64,000 bases of DNA, from contig NZ_JBBPBZ010000002.1 in the NCBI RefSeq assembly GCF_038070105.1, forward strand, positions 1,108,501-1,172,500, in the 5' to 3' direction. Shown here one piece after another: positions 35,779-45,675 of the stretch (the first letter of the stretch is position 1; each line of letters opens with the position of its first letter). This DNA is from Methylocystis sp. IM3. GTDB taxonomy: Bacteria > Pseudomonadota > Alphaproteobacteria > Rhizobiales > Beijerinckiaceae. The notes under the pieces are model-generated. The model saw only the letters and a program-made list of their open reading frames with translations. It was not told the DNA's origin and did no database searches. The position numbers and the translations under genes were made by a program.

Positions 35779-38597
35779 ACAACATGACTGAATCGGTCTG
35801 CGCGCCTCTTTTCGACGGCCTCGATCCCGCGAACGGCTTTCGCGGGCTGAGGGGGGCGCTCGCGGCTCCCGTCGCGGAACTGTGCAAGGCCGAGAAGGGA
35901 CATGCGCGGCGCACAGCCGTCGTCGATCTGTTTCGTTCCGCTCTCGCCGAAGGGCGCGCCCGCGCGCGCGCGCAGCTCGAGGCGCGGGGCTCCGGCCTCG
36001 CCTGCGGGCGGCAGCTTTCAAACCTTCAGGACGAGCTGATCGGCGCGATCTATGATTACGTGGTCGCTTACGTCTATCCGGCCGACAACCCCACTTTCGC
36101 CGAGCGCCTGACGGTCGTCGCCGTCGGCGGCTACGGGCGCGGTATGCTGGCGCCGGGCTCGGACATCGACCTTCTGTTTCTGCTTCCCTACAAGCAGACG
36201 CCCTGGGGCGAGAGCGTCGTCGAGGCGATCCTCTACATTCTGTGGGACCTGCGCCAGAAGGTCGGCCACGCCACGCGCTCCGTCGCCGAATGCATGAAGC
36301 AGTCGCGCGCCGACATGACGATCCGCACGACCCTGCTCGAGGCGCGCTTCATTCTCGGCAGCACGGATCTCTTCACCGAATTGCAGGAGGCCTTCGACCG
36401 CGAGGTCGCGCGCTCCGACGCGCGCGAATTCGTCGCCGCGAAACTCGCCGAGCGCGACGCGCGCGTGCGCCGCGCCGGCGCCTCGCGCTATCTCGTGGAG
36501 CCGAACGTCAAGGAGGGCAAGGGCGGTCTGCGCGACCTCAATACGCTCTTCTGGATTTCAAAATACGTCTATCGCGTGCGCGATCCCAAGGAGCTCGTCG
36601 CCGCGGGGCTGTTCACCTCCGCCGAACTGAGCCTTTTCGAGCGCTGCGAGGAGTTTCTGTGGCGGGTGCGCTGTCATCTGCATTTCGCCACCGGCCGCGC
36701 GGAGGAGCGTCTTTCCTTCGACGTGCAGACCATGATGGCGGAGCGTCTCGGCTATCACGACCGCGCTGGCCTCTCGCGCGTCGAACGCTTCATGAAACAT
36801 TACTTCCTTGTGGCCAAGGACGTGGGCGACCTCACCGCCATCGTCTGCGCAGCGCTGGAGGAGCGGCAGGCGAAGCCGCGCGCGATCTTCGATCGCTTCC
36901 TGCAACCCTTCCGGCGCCGGCGCGGGAAGGGGCCGCAGGGCGACTTCCTCATCGCGCACGACCGCATCAGCGTCGTCGACGCGAGCGTGTTTCATCGCGA
37001 TCCGGTCAACATCATCCGGCTCTTCTGGCTCGCCGACCATCACGGCCTGCCGCTGCATCCCGACGCCCTGCGCGCGGTGACGCTTTCTCTGCGCGAGATC
37101 GACGCCGATCTTCGCGCCGAAAAGGAGGCGAACCGCCTGTTTCTCGAAATTCTCCTGTCGCGCAACATGACCGAGATCATGCTGCGGCGGATGAACGAGA
37201 CGGGCGTGCTGGGCCGCTTCATTCCCGCCTTCGGCCGCATTGTGGCGATGATGCAGTTCAACATGTATCATCACTATACGGTGGACGAGCACTTGCTGCG
37301 CGCCGTCGGCGGCCTCTCGGATCTCGAAGCCGGTCGGATGCCCGAGCATCAGCAGCTCGTGGCCGATATCCTGCCCACCATCGTCAATCGCAAGGTTCTT
37401 TATCTCGGGCTCTTTCTCCACGACATCGCCAAGGGCCGCAAGGAGGATCACTCCCTCGCCGGCATGGAGGTGGCGCGCACGCTCTGCCCGCGCCTGGGCT
37501 TCACGCCGGGAGAGACGGAGACGGTGGCCTGGCTCGTCGAGCATCATCTCACCATGTCGACCTTCGCCCAGAGCCGCGACCTCTCGGACCGCGTGACGAT
37601 CGAGAGCTTCGCCTCCATCGTCCAGACGATGGAGCGCCTGAAAATGCTCTTCGTGCTCACGGTCTGCGACATCAACGCCGTCGGCCCCGGCGTGCTGGAC
37701 GCCTGGAAATCCCAGCTTCTGCGCGTGCTCTACTGGGAGACTGAGGTCGTGCTCGGCGGCGGCCATTCCTCGGTCGACCGCAAGAGCCGCGTCGCCGCCG
37801 CCATCGCCGAGTTGCGGGCGGCGTTGCCGGACTGGAGCGACGAGGACTACGACGCCTATGCGCGCCGGCATTATCCCGCCTATTGGCTCAAGGTCGATGT
37901 CGCGCGCAAGGTGCGCCACGCCCATATGCTCGCCAAGCTCACGGGCGCCGAGACGCCGCTCGCCACCGCGGTCGAACTCGACCGCACACGCGGCGCCGTG
38001 GAGCTCACTGTCATCGCGCCCGACCACCGCCGCCTCCTCTCCATCATCGCGGGCGGCTGCGCGGCGAGCGGCGCCAATATCGTGGACGCGCATATTTTCA
38101 CCACGGCCGACGGGCTCGCGCTGGATACGATCTTCTTCTCCCGCGCCTTCGATTTCGACGAGGACGAATTGCGCCGCGCGCGGCGCATCGCCGATTTCAT
38201 CGCCAAGGCGCTGCGCGGCGAGGTCTTCGTCTCCGACGCGGTGAAGGCGCGGGCGAAGCAGGCACCCGCCAATACGGCCTTCTCCATCGCGCCGGAGGTC
38301 GTGGTCGATAACAGCCTCTCCAATGTCTATACGGTCATCGAAGTGTCCGGCCTCGATCGCGAGGGGCTCCTCTTCGACCTCACCAACGCCATTTCGAAAC
38401 TCAGTCTCAACATCGCCTCGGCTCATATCGTGACCTTTGGCGAGCGGGCGGTCGACGCCTTTTACGTCACCGACCTGACGGGCGCGAAAATCCTTTCGCA
38501 ACAGCGTCATACGGCGATCAAGAAGCAGCTCCTCGAGGTGTTGGCGCCCGCGCCGGAGAGGCGCCCGGCGCGAGCGCCAAATGTCGCGGCGACTTGA
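35775..38597 (+). CDS. glnD: bifunctional [protein-PII] uridylyltransferase/uridylyl-removing enzyme
   Basis: Glutamine sensor that modifies PII proteins and so controls nitrogen metabolism. The 940 residues contain the nucleotidyltransferase motif [15 protein letters not shown] (118-132), the HD domain with [15 protein letters not shown] and VEHHLTMS, and two C-terminal ACT domains (about residues 735-815 and 850-930). ATG 35775 overlaps the gshB stop by four bases; the much longer open frame upstream is a shadow of gshB. The first residues [13 protein letters not shown] are ordinary. Confidence 0.96.
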   Translation: MNNMTESVCAPLFDGLDPANGFRGLRGALAAPVAELCKAEKGHARRTAVVDLFRSALAEGRARARAQLEARGSGLACGRQLSNLQDELIGAIYDYVVAYVYPADNPTFAERLTVVAVGGYGRGMLAPGSDIDLLFLLPYKQTPWGESVVEAILYILWDLRQKVGHATRSVAECMKQSRADMTIRTTLLEARFILGSTDLFTELQEAFDREVARSDAREFVAAKLAERDARVRRAGASRYLVEPNVKEGKGGLRDLNTLFWISKYVYRVRDPKELVAAGLFTSAELSLFERCEEFLWRVRCHLHFATGRAEERLSFDVQTMMAERLGYHDRAGLSRVERFMKHYFLVAKDVGDLTAIVCAALEERQAKPRAIFDRFLQPFRRRRGKGPQGDFLIAHDRISVVDASVFHRDPVNIIRLFWLADHHGLPLHPDALRAVTLSLREIDADLRAEKEANRLFLEILLSRNMTEIMLRRMNETGVLGRFIPAFGRIVAMMQFNMYHHYTVDEHLLRAVGGLSDLEAGRMPEHQQLVADILPTIVNRKVLYLGLFLHDIAKGRKEDHSLAGMEVARTLCPRLGFTPGETETVAWLVEHHLTMSTFAQSRDLSDRVTIESFASIVQTMERLKMLFVLTVCDINAVGPGVLDAWKSQLLRVLYWETEVVLGGGHSSVDRKSRVAAAIAELRAALPDWSDEDYDAYARRHYPAYWLKVDVARKVRHAHMLAKLTGAETPLATAVELDRTRGAVELTVIAPDHRRLLSIIAGGCAASGANIVDAHIFTTADGLALDTIFFSRAFDFDEDELRRARRIADFIAKALRGEVFVSDAVKARAKQAPANTAFSIAPEVVVDNSLSNVYTVIEVSGLDREGLLFDLTNAISKLSLNIASAHIVTFGERAVDAFYVTDLTGAKILSQQRHTAIKKQLLEVLAPAPERRPARAPNVAAT

Positions 38598-38661
38598 TTT
38601 TGCCTGATCGAGCGATGATATCGAGGCCTTTCACAGAGCGCCCCTTGAACAAAAGACGGAC

Positions 38662-39276
38662 ATGAGCATGAGCGACCAGAGCAACGCCGACAGCAACGCC
38701 CAGACCCCGCCGCCCGGAGCGGAGGGGAGCGCGGCGCAAGCGTCCTCCCTGGCGCAACCTTCGGCGGAATCGAGCGTCAACGAACCGGAGCCCTTCACGG
38801 AGCTCGAGAATCTCCACGCGGAAGTCGCGGCGCTGAAGGACAGGCTGCTGCGGACCATGGCCGAGACGGAAAACATCCGCCGGCGCGCCGAGAAGGAGGT
38901 CGCCGACGCGCGGGTCTATGGCGTGGCGAATTTCGCCCGTGAGATGCTGCCCTTCGCCGACAATCTGCGCCGGGCCGCCGAGAGCGTGCCGGCCGAGGCG
39001 CGCGCCAATCTTGACCCGATCGCCGCCACGCTGCTCGAGGGCCTCGGGGTAACCGAGCGCGATTTCATGTCGAGGCTTGGCCGCTTCGGCGTCAAGCAGA
39101 TCGAGGCGCTGGGCGCCAAATTCGATCCCAACCTCCATGAAGCGCTTTATGAAATTCCCGACGAGTCGAAGCCCGCCGGCACGGTGGCCCAGGTCGTCGA
39201 GCAGGGCTATACGATCGGCGAGCGCGTGCTGCGTCCGGCCAAGGTCGGCGTGACCCGCGGCGGTCCCAGGGCCTGA
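38662..39276 (+). CDS. grpE: nucleotide exchange factor GrpE
   Basis: Releases ADP from DnaK. The 204 residues have a disordered N-terminus rich in Ala/Ser/Gln, a long coiled-coil (LHAEVAALKDRLLRTMAETE, NIRRRAEKEVADAR) and the C-terminal beta domain LHEALYEIPDESKPAGTV followed by GYTIGERVLRPAKVGV. dnaK is not adjacent. Confidence 0.95.
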   Translation: MSMSDQSNADSNAQTPPPGAEGSAAQASSLAQPSAESSVNEPEPFTELENLHAEVAALKDRLLRTMAETENIRRRAEKEVADARVYGVANFAREMLPFADNLRRAAESVPAEARANLDPIAATLLEGLGVTERDFMSRLGRFGVKQIEALGAKFDPNLHEALYEIPDESKPAGTVAQVVEQGYTIGERVLRPAKVGVTRGGPRA

Positions 39277-39285
39277 AACGGGCCG

Positions 39286-40290
39286 ATGGGCGGCGTGACA
39301 AGCTCCGAAACGCCGACGGGCGAAGGACTCGTCGCGGCCGTGGCCTATTGCAAGGGCGTCAAGGTCGCCGATATCGACCTCGACGCCGCGGGCGACTGGG
39401 CGAAGCGGCCCGATCACGTCGTCTGGATCGGGCTCTACGAGCCGGACATGGCGCTGCTGGAGCGGGTCGGGCAGCAATTCGCGCTACATCCGCTCGCTGT
39501 CGAGGACGCCGCCAAGGCGCATCAGTTCCCAAAGCTCGAGGAATTCGACGACAGCCTGTTCATCGTCGCGCGCACCGCGCAGATGGTCGAGGGCCGCGTC
39601 GCATTCGGCGAGACGCATCTTTTTGTCGGCGAAGGCTATGTGGTAAGCGTGCGCCACGGCCCATCGCGCAGCTATTCAGAGGTGCGCGCGCGCAGCGAGG
39701 CCCGCGCCCAGCGCCTGTCCGAAGGCGAGGACTTCATCGTCTACGCCATTCTCGACTTCATCGTGGACAATTATGCGCCAGTCCTCGACAGCATCAACGA
39801 CCAGGTCGAGGACATCGAGGACCACGTGCTGACGACGACGATGGGTCGCGCCGAGACCGAACAGCTCTACATGCTGCGGCGCGATCTCCTGCGGCTGCGC
39901 AACGCCGTCGTGCCGCTCGCCGACGTTTGCCGCCGGCTGGAGCGCACCGACATCGTCTTCATCGATCCCGCGATGCGGCCGCATTTCCGCGACGTGCGGG
40001 ACCATCTGCGCCGCGCGGAGGAGCGCATCGACACGCTGCGCGAGACGCTCGCCTTCGCGTTCGAGGCGAGTCTGATGAATGCGCAGATGCAGCAGACCAA
40101 CATCTCGCGCCGTCTCGCCGCCTGGGCCGCCATTCTCGCCGTTCCCACGGCAATCGCCGGAATCTACGGCATGAATTTCGAGCACATGCCCGAGCTCAGG
40201 TGGCAGTATGGCTATTACGTCGTTCTTGCAGTGATTTCGTCTGTCTGCGCGTTTCTCTACTGGCGTTTCCGCAAGGCGGGATGGCTCTGA
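39286..40290 (+). CDS. corA: CorA family magnesium/cobalt transporter
   Basis: Pentameric inner-membrane Mg2+ channel. The large cytoplasmic domain contains FALHPLAVEDAAKAHQFPKL and HLFVGEGYVVSVRHG, and the two C-terminal helices flank the signature YGMNFEHMPEL. 334 residues. It starts 9 bases after grpE on the same strand. Confidence 0.93.
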   Translation: MGGVTSSETPTGEGLVAAVAYCKGVKVADIDLDAAGDWAKRPDHVVWIGLYEPDMALLERVGQQFALHPLAVEDAAKAHQFPKLEEFDDSLFIVARTAQMVEGRVAFGETHLFVGEGYVVSVRHGPSRSYSEVRARSEARAQRLSEGEDFIVYAILDFIVDNYAPVLDSINDQVEDIEDHVLTTTMGRAETEQLYMLRRDLLRLRNAVVPLADVCRRLERTDIVFIDPAMRPHFRDVRDHLRRAEERIDTLRETLAFAFEASLMNAQMQQTNISRRLAAWAAILAVPTAIAGIYGMNFEHMPELRWQYGYYVVLAVISSVCAFLYWRFRKAGWL

Positions 40291-40303
40291 CGCAGGCCGG
40301 GAC

Positions 40304-41284
40304 CTAATCGCGTCCCGCGCCGCCTTTTTCACCCGGTCCGCCCGCGACGAGATCGAGGCCCTGCATCTTCAGATCGGCCCAGTTTTTCAGATCTTTGGCC
40401 GTGAATTTCTTCATGAACGGATTGCCGTTCACGATCTTCTCGCGCGTAATGTTCGGCCTCGCGTCGGTATTGGCGATCACAGCCGCCGCGTCGGCGCCCT
40501 CGGGGGCCGTCAGAATGGCGGCCGCGCCCGCGGGACCGGCGAAATGCGCAAGATAGAGCGATCCCGGCGTCACCGGCAGACCGCGACGCGCGAGCAGAGA
40601 CGTATTCTCCTCGGCGTAGCGGCTCGCCATGAAGCGCGACAGTTCCGGATCCTTGCGCAAATCGAGAATTTGCCTGTCGTTCAGCCCGTTAGCGATGTCG
40701 GGACGATGTTTTTTTACCAGGCCGAGCCATGTCGCCTCGACGAACTGACCCACGCCCAGCGCCGTGGAATGGGGGTTTTTGGCGGCGGCGTCGCCATGCG
40801 ACTCGGTGGCGACGATCTGGTCGATCATCTGCTTCATCGACGCCAAGGGTTGCATCGGCGTCGTCGGGAAGCCGGCGTCCTTGAAAGAGATGCGCAGCGC
40901 AAGGCCGATGAGCAGCGCGGCCAGAATCGCAAGCGGGGAGATGAGGGAGCGCCGCCGGCCGCGCTCGGGCTGGGCCTTGGGGGCGAGGGCGTCGTCGCGG
41001 GCGGGGACGGGCAGATCGAACCTGGGGTTGAGCGCGGACTCCGGCTGGCGCTGCGGATCGAGAGCGGAGAGAATTTTCAGCAGGGCGCCGTCGTCGGAAT
41101 CGAGGGTGATGCGGATTTCGACGATCTTCTTCCCGCTCGCGTCCTCCGGCGCCGCGGCCTCGCGGGCCAGGGCGGCGACCGCTTCATGCGCCGCGACGCC
41201 GGATTGCGTCTCGTCGCGAGACTGAGGCGGCGCGGGCGTCTGGCCCAACGCGTCAGACAAAAATGATGCGACGGCCTCCACCAT
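40304..41284 (-). CDS. membrane-anchored lytic-transglycosylase-like protein
   Basis: A 326-residue protein: an N-terminal cytoplasmic part, a single transmembrane helix (SLISPLAILAALLIGLALRI, about residues 150-170), and a periplasmic goose-lysozyme-like domain with IVATESHGDAAAKNPHSTAL (catalytic Glu), GVGQFVEATWLGLV and YLAHFAGPAGAAAIL. It is expected to cleave or bind peptidoglycan. ATG 41284 follows AGGGAG; a longer open frame to 41617 is antisense to the lipoprotein gene region. It converges with corA with a 13-base gap. Confidence 0.8.
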   Translation of the reverse strand: MVEAVASFLSDALGQTPAPPQSRDETQSGVAAHEAVAALAREAAAPEDASGKKIVEIRITLDSDDGALLKILSALDPQRQPESALNPRFDLPVPARDDALAPKAQPERGRRRSLISPLAILAALLIGLALRISFKDAGFPTTPMQPLASMKQMIDQIVATESHGDAAAKNPHSTALGVGQFVEATWLGLVKKHRPDIANGLNDRQILDLRKDPELSRFMASRYAEENTSLLARRGLPVTPGSLYLAHFAGPAGAAAILTAPEGADAAAVIANTDARPNITREKIVNGNPFMKKFTAKDLKNWADLKMQGLDLVAGGPGEKGGAGRD

Positions 41285-41330
41285 GGCGCGCTCCCTTTTG
41301 AGGCCGCCTGCCGCGGCCTTAGAGCCCAGT

Positions 41331-41636
41331 TCAGTAGTAGCCGATGCAGATTCGGTTGCCGTAATCGTCCCAGCCCCATTGCGCGCAGGGGGGCGGCGGC
41401 GGAGGCGGCGGGGGCGATGGGGCCGTGAGGGCGCCGAGAGCCGCGCCGCTCGCGGCGCCAATCGCCGCGCCGGCCAATGTGCCGGTCGCCGACCCGTTGG
41501 AGACCGCAGCGCCGATGCCCGCGCCGCCAAGGCCGCCAATGGCGCCGCCGCCGAGCGCGCGCTCGCCGGGCGAATAACATCCCGCGAGCGTCCATGCGGA
41601 CGCGACGGCGGCCGCAACCACTAGCATCTTCTTCAT
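41331..41636 (-). CDS. glycine-zipper lipoprotein
   Basis: A 101-residue lipoprotein with lipobox TLAGC (Cys at residue 20) followed by a Gly/Ala-rich glycine-zipper segment (GGGAIGGLGGAGIGAAVSNG and onwards), nine successive prolines and a tail with two Cys (CAQWGWDDYGNRICIGYY). Similar small outer-membrane lipoproteins are common in rhizobia. ATG 41636 is chosen for the signal peptide. It lies upstream of the transglycosylase-like gene on the same strand, separated by a hairpin. Confidence 0.8.
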   Translation of the reverse strand: MKKMLVVAAAVASAWTLAGCYSPGERALGGGAIGGLGGAGIGAAVSNGSATGTLAGAAIGAASGAALGALTAPSPPPPPPPPPCAQWGWDDYGNRICIGYY

Positions 41637-41810
41637 GATGCGAAACTTCCGATCGACGCTGTCGCCCACTCCCCGACGGTGAGGCTAGGCGCGAGAACAT
41701 GAACGGAAGGTTAAGGGCGGCCGGCGGAGCCCCAGGGCGCGTATTAGTGCAATTTTAGCAATATCGGAGAGAGGCTTGCGCTCCCCGCTCCCTTTTCGCG
41801 AGCTCTCCCC

Positions 41811-42557
41811 ATGTCGACGGAACGCCCTCACGCCCTCCTGGAGTTCGGCCCTGTCGCGGCGGCGGCCGGGGGAGGGGGCGTCCCCGAGGTGAGGGTGAGC
41901 GTCGCCGATGCGCCCGGAGGCGGCGCGAGGCTCGACGAGGCGAAGCCAGACGACGGGGTGAAGCCGGAAGCGTCTTTCCTCTCCAGGGCCGTCCGGGCAG
42001 GCCGCGCCTTCGCCGCTTACGCGATCGCCGGCGTGATCGGCTGGCATCTCTACGATCTCGCCAGGCCCGTTCATATCGCCTGGCCGGACCTCTCGGTTTT
42101 CGGATCGGCGCAGAAAAACGTGGAAGAGGCCGAGTTCAGGCGCGTGACGCAGAAGCTTGCCGCCGACATTCAGGCGCTGGAGGCGCGGCTCGACGCGCTC
42201 GAGAAGGCCCGCGGCCACGAGGCGAGAAATAACCAGTCGATCGAGGAGGTGAACAGGCGCATCGACGAGATGAAGGCTGGCGTCTCTGCTGAGGTCGGCG
42301 CCCTCGCGGGTCAGATCAAGGAGGCGCAGCGCGAGGCCGAGGCCAAACGCGCGGAGACGCATGTCGTCCCCGAGCCGGCGGAAAGCCGAGTTGCAGGGCC
42401 TGAAGGGCATGCGCACAGGCCTGCCTCCGTCGCGGCGCATGTCGAGGCGCATTGGAAGCGCGGCCATCGGCGCGGCGACGCCTTCGATCCCGCCCTGCAT
42501 CCGAATGCGCCCGGCGCGCCGCGCCCGCTCGGCTCTCCGCTCTATCGGGCGAGGTGA
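41811..42557 (+). CDS. hypothetical single-pass membrane protein with coiled coil
   Basis: Unrecognised 248-residue protein. The N-terminus is disordered, residues about 68-85 (AFAAYAIAGVIGWHLYDL) form one hydrophobic helix, and residues about 100-185 form a coiled coil (DIQALEARLDALEKARGHEA, SIEEVNRRIDEMKAGVSAEV). A basic, His-containing tail follows. It is likely anchored in the inner membrane with the coiled coil outside. The next gene starts 3 bases after its stop, so they are probably co-transcribed. Confidence 0.68.
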   Translation: MSTERPHALLEFGPVAAAAGGGGVPEVRVSVADAPGGGARLDEAKPDDGVKPEASFLSRAVRAGRAFAAYAIAGVIGWHLYDLARPVHIAWPDLSVFGSAQKNVEEAEFRRVTQKLAADIQALEARLDALEKARGHEARNNQSIEEVNRRIDEMKAGVSAEVGALAGQIKEAQREAEAKRAETHVVPEPAESRVAGPEGHAHRPASVAAHVEAHWKRGHRRGDAFDPALHPNAPGAPRPLGSPLYRAR

Positions 42558-42560
42558 CGT

Positions 42561-43106
42561 TTGCCCTCCATCTATCTCGCAGGTCCCGAGGTGTTTCTCG
42601 CCGACGCGCTCGACATGGGGCGGCGTAAGAAGGAGCTTTGCGACGCCTATGGGCTCGAAGGCCTCTTCCCGCTGGACGCGGAGTTCGTCCCCGGGGAGGA
42701 AGCCTCGTCGCGGTCGATCTTCGAAGCCAACGTCGCCATGATCCGCCGCTGCGACGGCGTCATCGCCAATCTCACGCCCTTTCGCGGCGCGAGCGCGGAT
42801 GCCGGGACAGTATTTGAAGTCGGCATGGCCTTCGCGCTGGAAAAACAGGTTTTCGCCTATACCAATGTTTCCGCAATCTATGCCGCGCGCTGCGTCGATA
42901 CGGCGGACGCGCCGGGAGAAAGGCTCTTCGCGGCCGACGGGCTGAGCGTCGAGGATTTCGGGCTGTTCGACAATCTCATGATCGCCGAGGCCCTCCGTGC
43001 GCAGGGCCACGACGTGGCGGCGCAAGAGGCGGCGCCTGAAGGCCGCTATACGGATCTTGCAGCCTTCGAGCTGTGCCTGCGGCAAGCGGCGGCGTTTTTT
43101 GCGTAA
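42561..43106 (+). CDS. nucleoside 2-deoxyribosyltransferase
   Basis: Exchanges bases between deoxynucleosides, or hydrolyses the bond. The 181 residues show the family features IYLAGPEVFLADA, the catalytic Glu region CDGVIANLTPFRGASADAGT followed by VFEVGMAFALEKQVFAY. The start codon is TTG at 42561 with GAGGTGACG upstream, 3 bases after the preceding stop. It suggests purine or pyrimidine salvage. Confidence 0.88.
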   Translation: MPSIYLAGPEVFLADALDMGRRKKELCDAYGLEGLFPLDAEFVPGEEASSRSIFEANVAMIRRCDGVIANLTPFRGASADAGTVFEVGMAFALEKQVFAYTNVSAIYAARCVDTADAPGERLFAADGLSVEDFGLFDNLMIAEALRAQGHDVAAQEAAPEGRYTDLAAFELCLRQAAAFFA

Positions 43107-43279
43107 GCGGCGACGCGACGACCGCTGAAAGCGTTTAGCCAGCGCCCCTTACGAAAGTTTCATCCGGCGGCCATTGGACGGCAAGCGCCTCGCCTCCATT
43201 TTCCTGTTGCAGCGGCGGCAGGAGCCGATGCGCTCCGGGCTTCCCGAAGCCTTCGCCGCAGGAATGGAGAGTTTTTGAC

Positions 43280-44788
43280 ATGCATCATCCGATTACCGAG
43301 CGCAGCTCCCGCATGTCGGCGCAACCGCGCCGCCGCGCCTCGCGCTTCGCGCTGATGGGCGCCGCCGGGGCGCTCGCTTTCGGCGCCGCCATTGGCGCGC
43401 CTGTCGGAAAGGCTTTCGCTGAAGCGCCGGCGACACTGTCCGCGCCCGTCGGTCCGTCCTCTTTCGCGGATGTCGTCGAGCGCGTGAAGGGCGCCGTCGT
43501 CGCAATCAAGGTCAAGGCGTATGAAGAGTCTCACAGCCCCTTCGAAGGGCAGGAGCTCTCGCCCGACGATCCGATGTATCGCTTCTTCAAGCGCTTCGGC
43601 GGCGAGGTTCCGCAAAAACACATGACCCAGTCGCAGGGGTCGGGCTTCATCATCAGCGCCGACGGTTATGTCGTCACCAATAACCACGTCGTGGAGCACG
43701 CAAGCGACGTGGAGGTGGCGCTCGACGATGGCCGCTCGCTGCCCGCGAAGGTGATCGGCACCGACAAGCGCACCGATCTCGCGCTGCTCAAGGTGAGTGA
43801 CGGCGCCAAGCTTCCCTATGTCGAATGGTCGGGGACGCAGCCGCGCGTCGGCGATTGGGTGATCGCGGTCGGCAATCCCTTCGGTCTCGGCGGCTCGGTT
43901 ACGGCGGGCATCGTCTCGGCGCGCGGGCGCGACATCGGCGCCGGCCCCTATGACGACTTCCTCCAGATCGACGCGCCGGTGAATCGCGGCAACTCGGGCG
44001 GCCCGGCCTTCGATGAACGCGGCGCCGTGGTCGGCGTCAATACGGCGATCTATTCGCCCTCGGGCGGTTCGGTCGGCATCGGCTTCGCCATCCCCGCCGA
44101 AGTGGCCAAGGACGTCATCACCGCGCTCAAGGAGAAGGGCGTCGTGTCGCGCGGCTGGATCGGCGTGAAGATCCAGCCGGTGACGCCGGAGATCGCCGAC
44201 AGTCTCGGCCTCAAGTCGACCAAGGGCGCGCTCATCGCTCAGCCGCAGAAGGGCGCGCCGGCGGAGGCCGCGGGTCTGAAGGCGGGCGACGTGATCGTGG
44301 CGGTCAATGGCGACAAGATCGAGAGCCCGCGCGATCTCGCGCGCCGCATCGCAGCGATGGGGCCGAACAAGACGGTCGATCTCACCTATCTGCGCAACGG
44401 CGCCGAGAAGAGCGCCAAACTGACGCTCGGCAAGCTCCCGGAGGAGCGGGAGGCGCGCGCCGATGACGAGGACACGGGCGGACCGTCCGGCGGTTCGCAG
44501 GTCGCAAGCCTCGGGATCGAGGTCGCGCCCGCCTCGGAGGTTCGCGGCGGCCGCGGCGAAGGCCTCTATGTGACCGACATCGATCCAAGCGGCGCCGCCG
44601 CGCAAAAGGGTCTGCGTCGGGGCGACGTGATCGTGGAGGCCGGCGGCCAGCCGGTGAATTCGCGGTCCGATCTCTCCAACGCCATCGACGGCGCCCGGAA
44701 GGAAGGACGGCGCTCGATTCTGCTGCGGGTGAAATCCGCGGATGGGTCGAAATTCATCGCCGTGCCCGTGAAGCAGAGCGCCGGCTAG
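43280..44788 (+). CDS. degP: Do/DegP-family periplasmic serine protease
   Basis: Periplasmic protease and chaperone for misfolded envelope proteins. It has a long N-terminal signal (residues about 20-47), catalytic His136 (NNHVV), Asp166 (TDLALL) and Ser239 (RGNSGGPAF), and two PDZ domains (about 285-370 and 395-490), the second with GLYVTDIDPSGAAAQKGLRR. 502 residues. A strong terminator follows, so it is transcriptionally separate from the response regulator downstream, although the pairing degP then two-component genes is common in alphaproteobacteria. Confidence 0.95.
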   Translation: MHHPITERSSRMSAQPRRRASRFALMGAAGALAFGAAIGAPVGKAFAEAPATLSAPVGPSSFADVVERVKGAVVAIKVKAYEESHSPFEGQELSPDDPMYRFFKRFGGEVPQKHMTQSQGSGFIISADGYVVTNNHVVEHASDVEVALDDGRSLPAKVIGTDKRTDLALLKVSDGAKLPYVEWSGTQPRVGDWVIAVGNPFGLGGSVTAGIVSARGRDIGAGPYDDFLQIDAPVNRGNSGGPAFDERGAVVGVNTAIYSPSGGSVGIGFAIPAEVAKDVITALKEKGVVSRGWIGVKIQPVTPEIADSLGLKSTKGALIAQPQKGAPAEAAGLKAGDVIVAVNGDKIESPRDLARRIAAMGPNKTVDLTYLRNGAEKSAKLTLGKLPEEREARADDEDTGGPSGGSQVASLGIEVAPASEVRGGRGEGLYVTDIDPSGAAAQKGLRRGDVIVEAGGQPVNSRSDLSNAIDGARKEGRRSILLRVKSADGSKFIAVPVKQSAG

Positions 44789-44900
44789 GCCGAGCTTGAA
44801 AAGGAGCTTCTTGCGAGGTGGACCGCGAGACTGCACCCGCCCGCAGACGGTCCCGCGCAAAGGAGAGCGACGGTAGCCAGTCCCCTCCTGGCCCGTCGTG

Positions 44901-44937
44901 GGCAGGTCGGCGCCCCCGCGCCGGCCTGCCGTTTTTT
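44901..44937 (+). terminator. intrinsic terminator after degP
   Basis: GGCAGGTCGGCGC-cccc-GCGCCGGCCTGCC followed by GTTTTTT: a 13-pair stem with one G-T pair and a six-base U-run, just 14 bases before the response regulator start. Confidence 0.93.
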
Positions 44938-44950
44938 CACAAGGTCGGTT

Positions 44951-45646
44951 ATGATGGGCGCGATGCGCATCCTGATTATCGAAGACGACCGCGAAGCGGC
45001 TGAATATCTCGTCAAGGCGTTTCGCGAACTGGGCCATGTCGCCGACCATGCGGCGGATGGGCTGGATGGCTATGCGAGCGCCCGCGAAGGCGATTATGAC
45101 GTGCTCCTCGTCGATCGCATGTTGCCCAAGATGGATGGCCTCTCGCTCATCTCGAGTCTGCGCGAGCAGAAGGTCGAGACGCCGGTGCTGATTCTCTCGG
45201 CGCTGGGGCAGGTCGACGACCGGGTGAAGGGCCTGCGCGCCGGCGGCGATGACTATCTGCCCAAGCCTTACGCCTTTTCCGAACTGCTCGCCCGCGTCGA
45301 GGCGCTGGTGCGCCGCCGCGTCGGCCCGCGCGGCGAGGACACGCATTACCGCGTCGGCGATCTGGAGCTCGACCGGCTCTCGCACAAGGTGACCGTCGGC
45401 GGGCAGGAGGTCGTGCTCCAGCCGCGCGAGTTCCGGCTGCTCGAATATCTGATGAAACACGCCGGGCAGGTCGTGACCCGCACCATGCTGCTGGAAAATG
45501 TCTGGGACTATCACTTCGATCCGCAGACCAACGTCATCGACGTGCATATTTCCAGGCTGCGCGCCAAGATCGACAAGGGGCGCGAGAATCCTCTGCTGCA
45601 CACGATCAGGGGCGCGGGCTACATGATCCGCGACGGCATGCGGTAG
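44951..45646 (+). CDS. OmpR-family response regulator
   Basis: A 231-residue two-component regulator. The receiver has the acidic EDD, phospho-Asp55 (LLVDRMLPKMDG) and the switch Lys in YLPKPYAF; the winged helix follows (LQPREFRLLEYLMKHAGQVV, TNVIDVHISRLRAKIDKG, IRGAGYMIRD). Start choice: ATG 44951, with two further in-frame ATGs at 44954 and 44963. The cognate kinase is most likely the gene at 46278, but a gene on the other strand lies between them. Confidence 0.94.
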   Translation: MMGAMRILIIEDDREAAEYLVKAFRELGHVADHAADGLDGYASAREGDYDVLLVDRMLPKMDGLSLISSLREQKVETPVLILSALGQVDDRVKGLRAGGDDYLPKPYAFSELLARVEALVRRRVGPRGEDTHYRVGDLELDRLSHKVTVGGQEVVLQPREFRLLEYLMKHAGQVVTRTMLLENVWDYHFDPQTNVIDVHISRLRAKIDKGRENPLLHTIRGAGYMIRDGMR

Positions 45647-45658
45647 CCGCCGTCGCGG
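45628..45658. other. 10-pair perfect inverted repeat over the response regulator stop codon
   Basis: CCGCGACGGC (45628-45637) and GCCGTCGCGG (45649-45658) form a perfect stem; the TAG stop lies in the loop. No U-run follows on either strand. It could end or stabilise converging transcripts. Confidence 0.45.
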
Positions 45659-45675
45659 ATGTCAGGGCCGGCGGG

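Noticed and set aside
38598..38661. Possible heat-shock (RpoH) promoter before grpE
   Set aside because: CTTGAT is present, but the spacing to a -10 like sequence is 19 bases and the match is poor.
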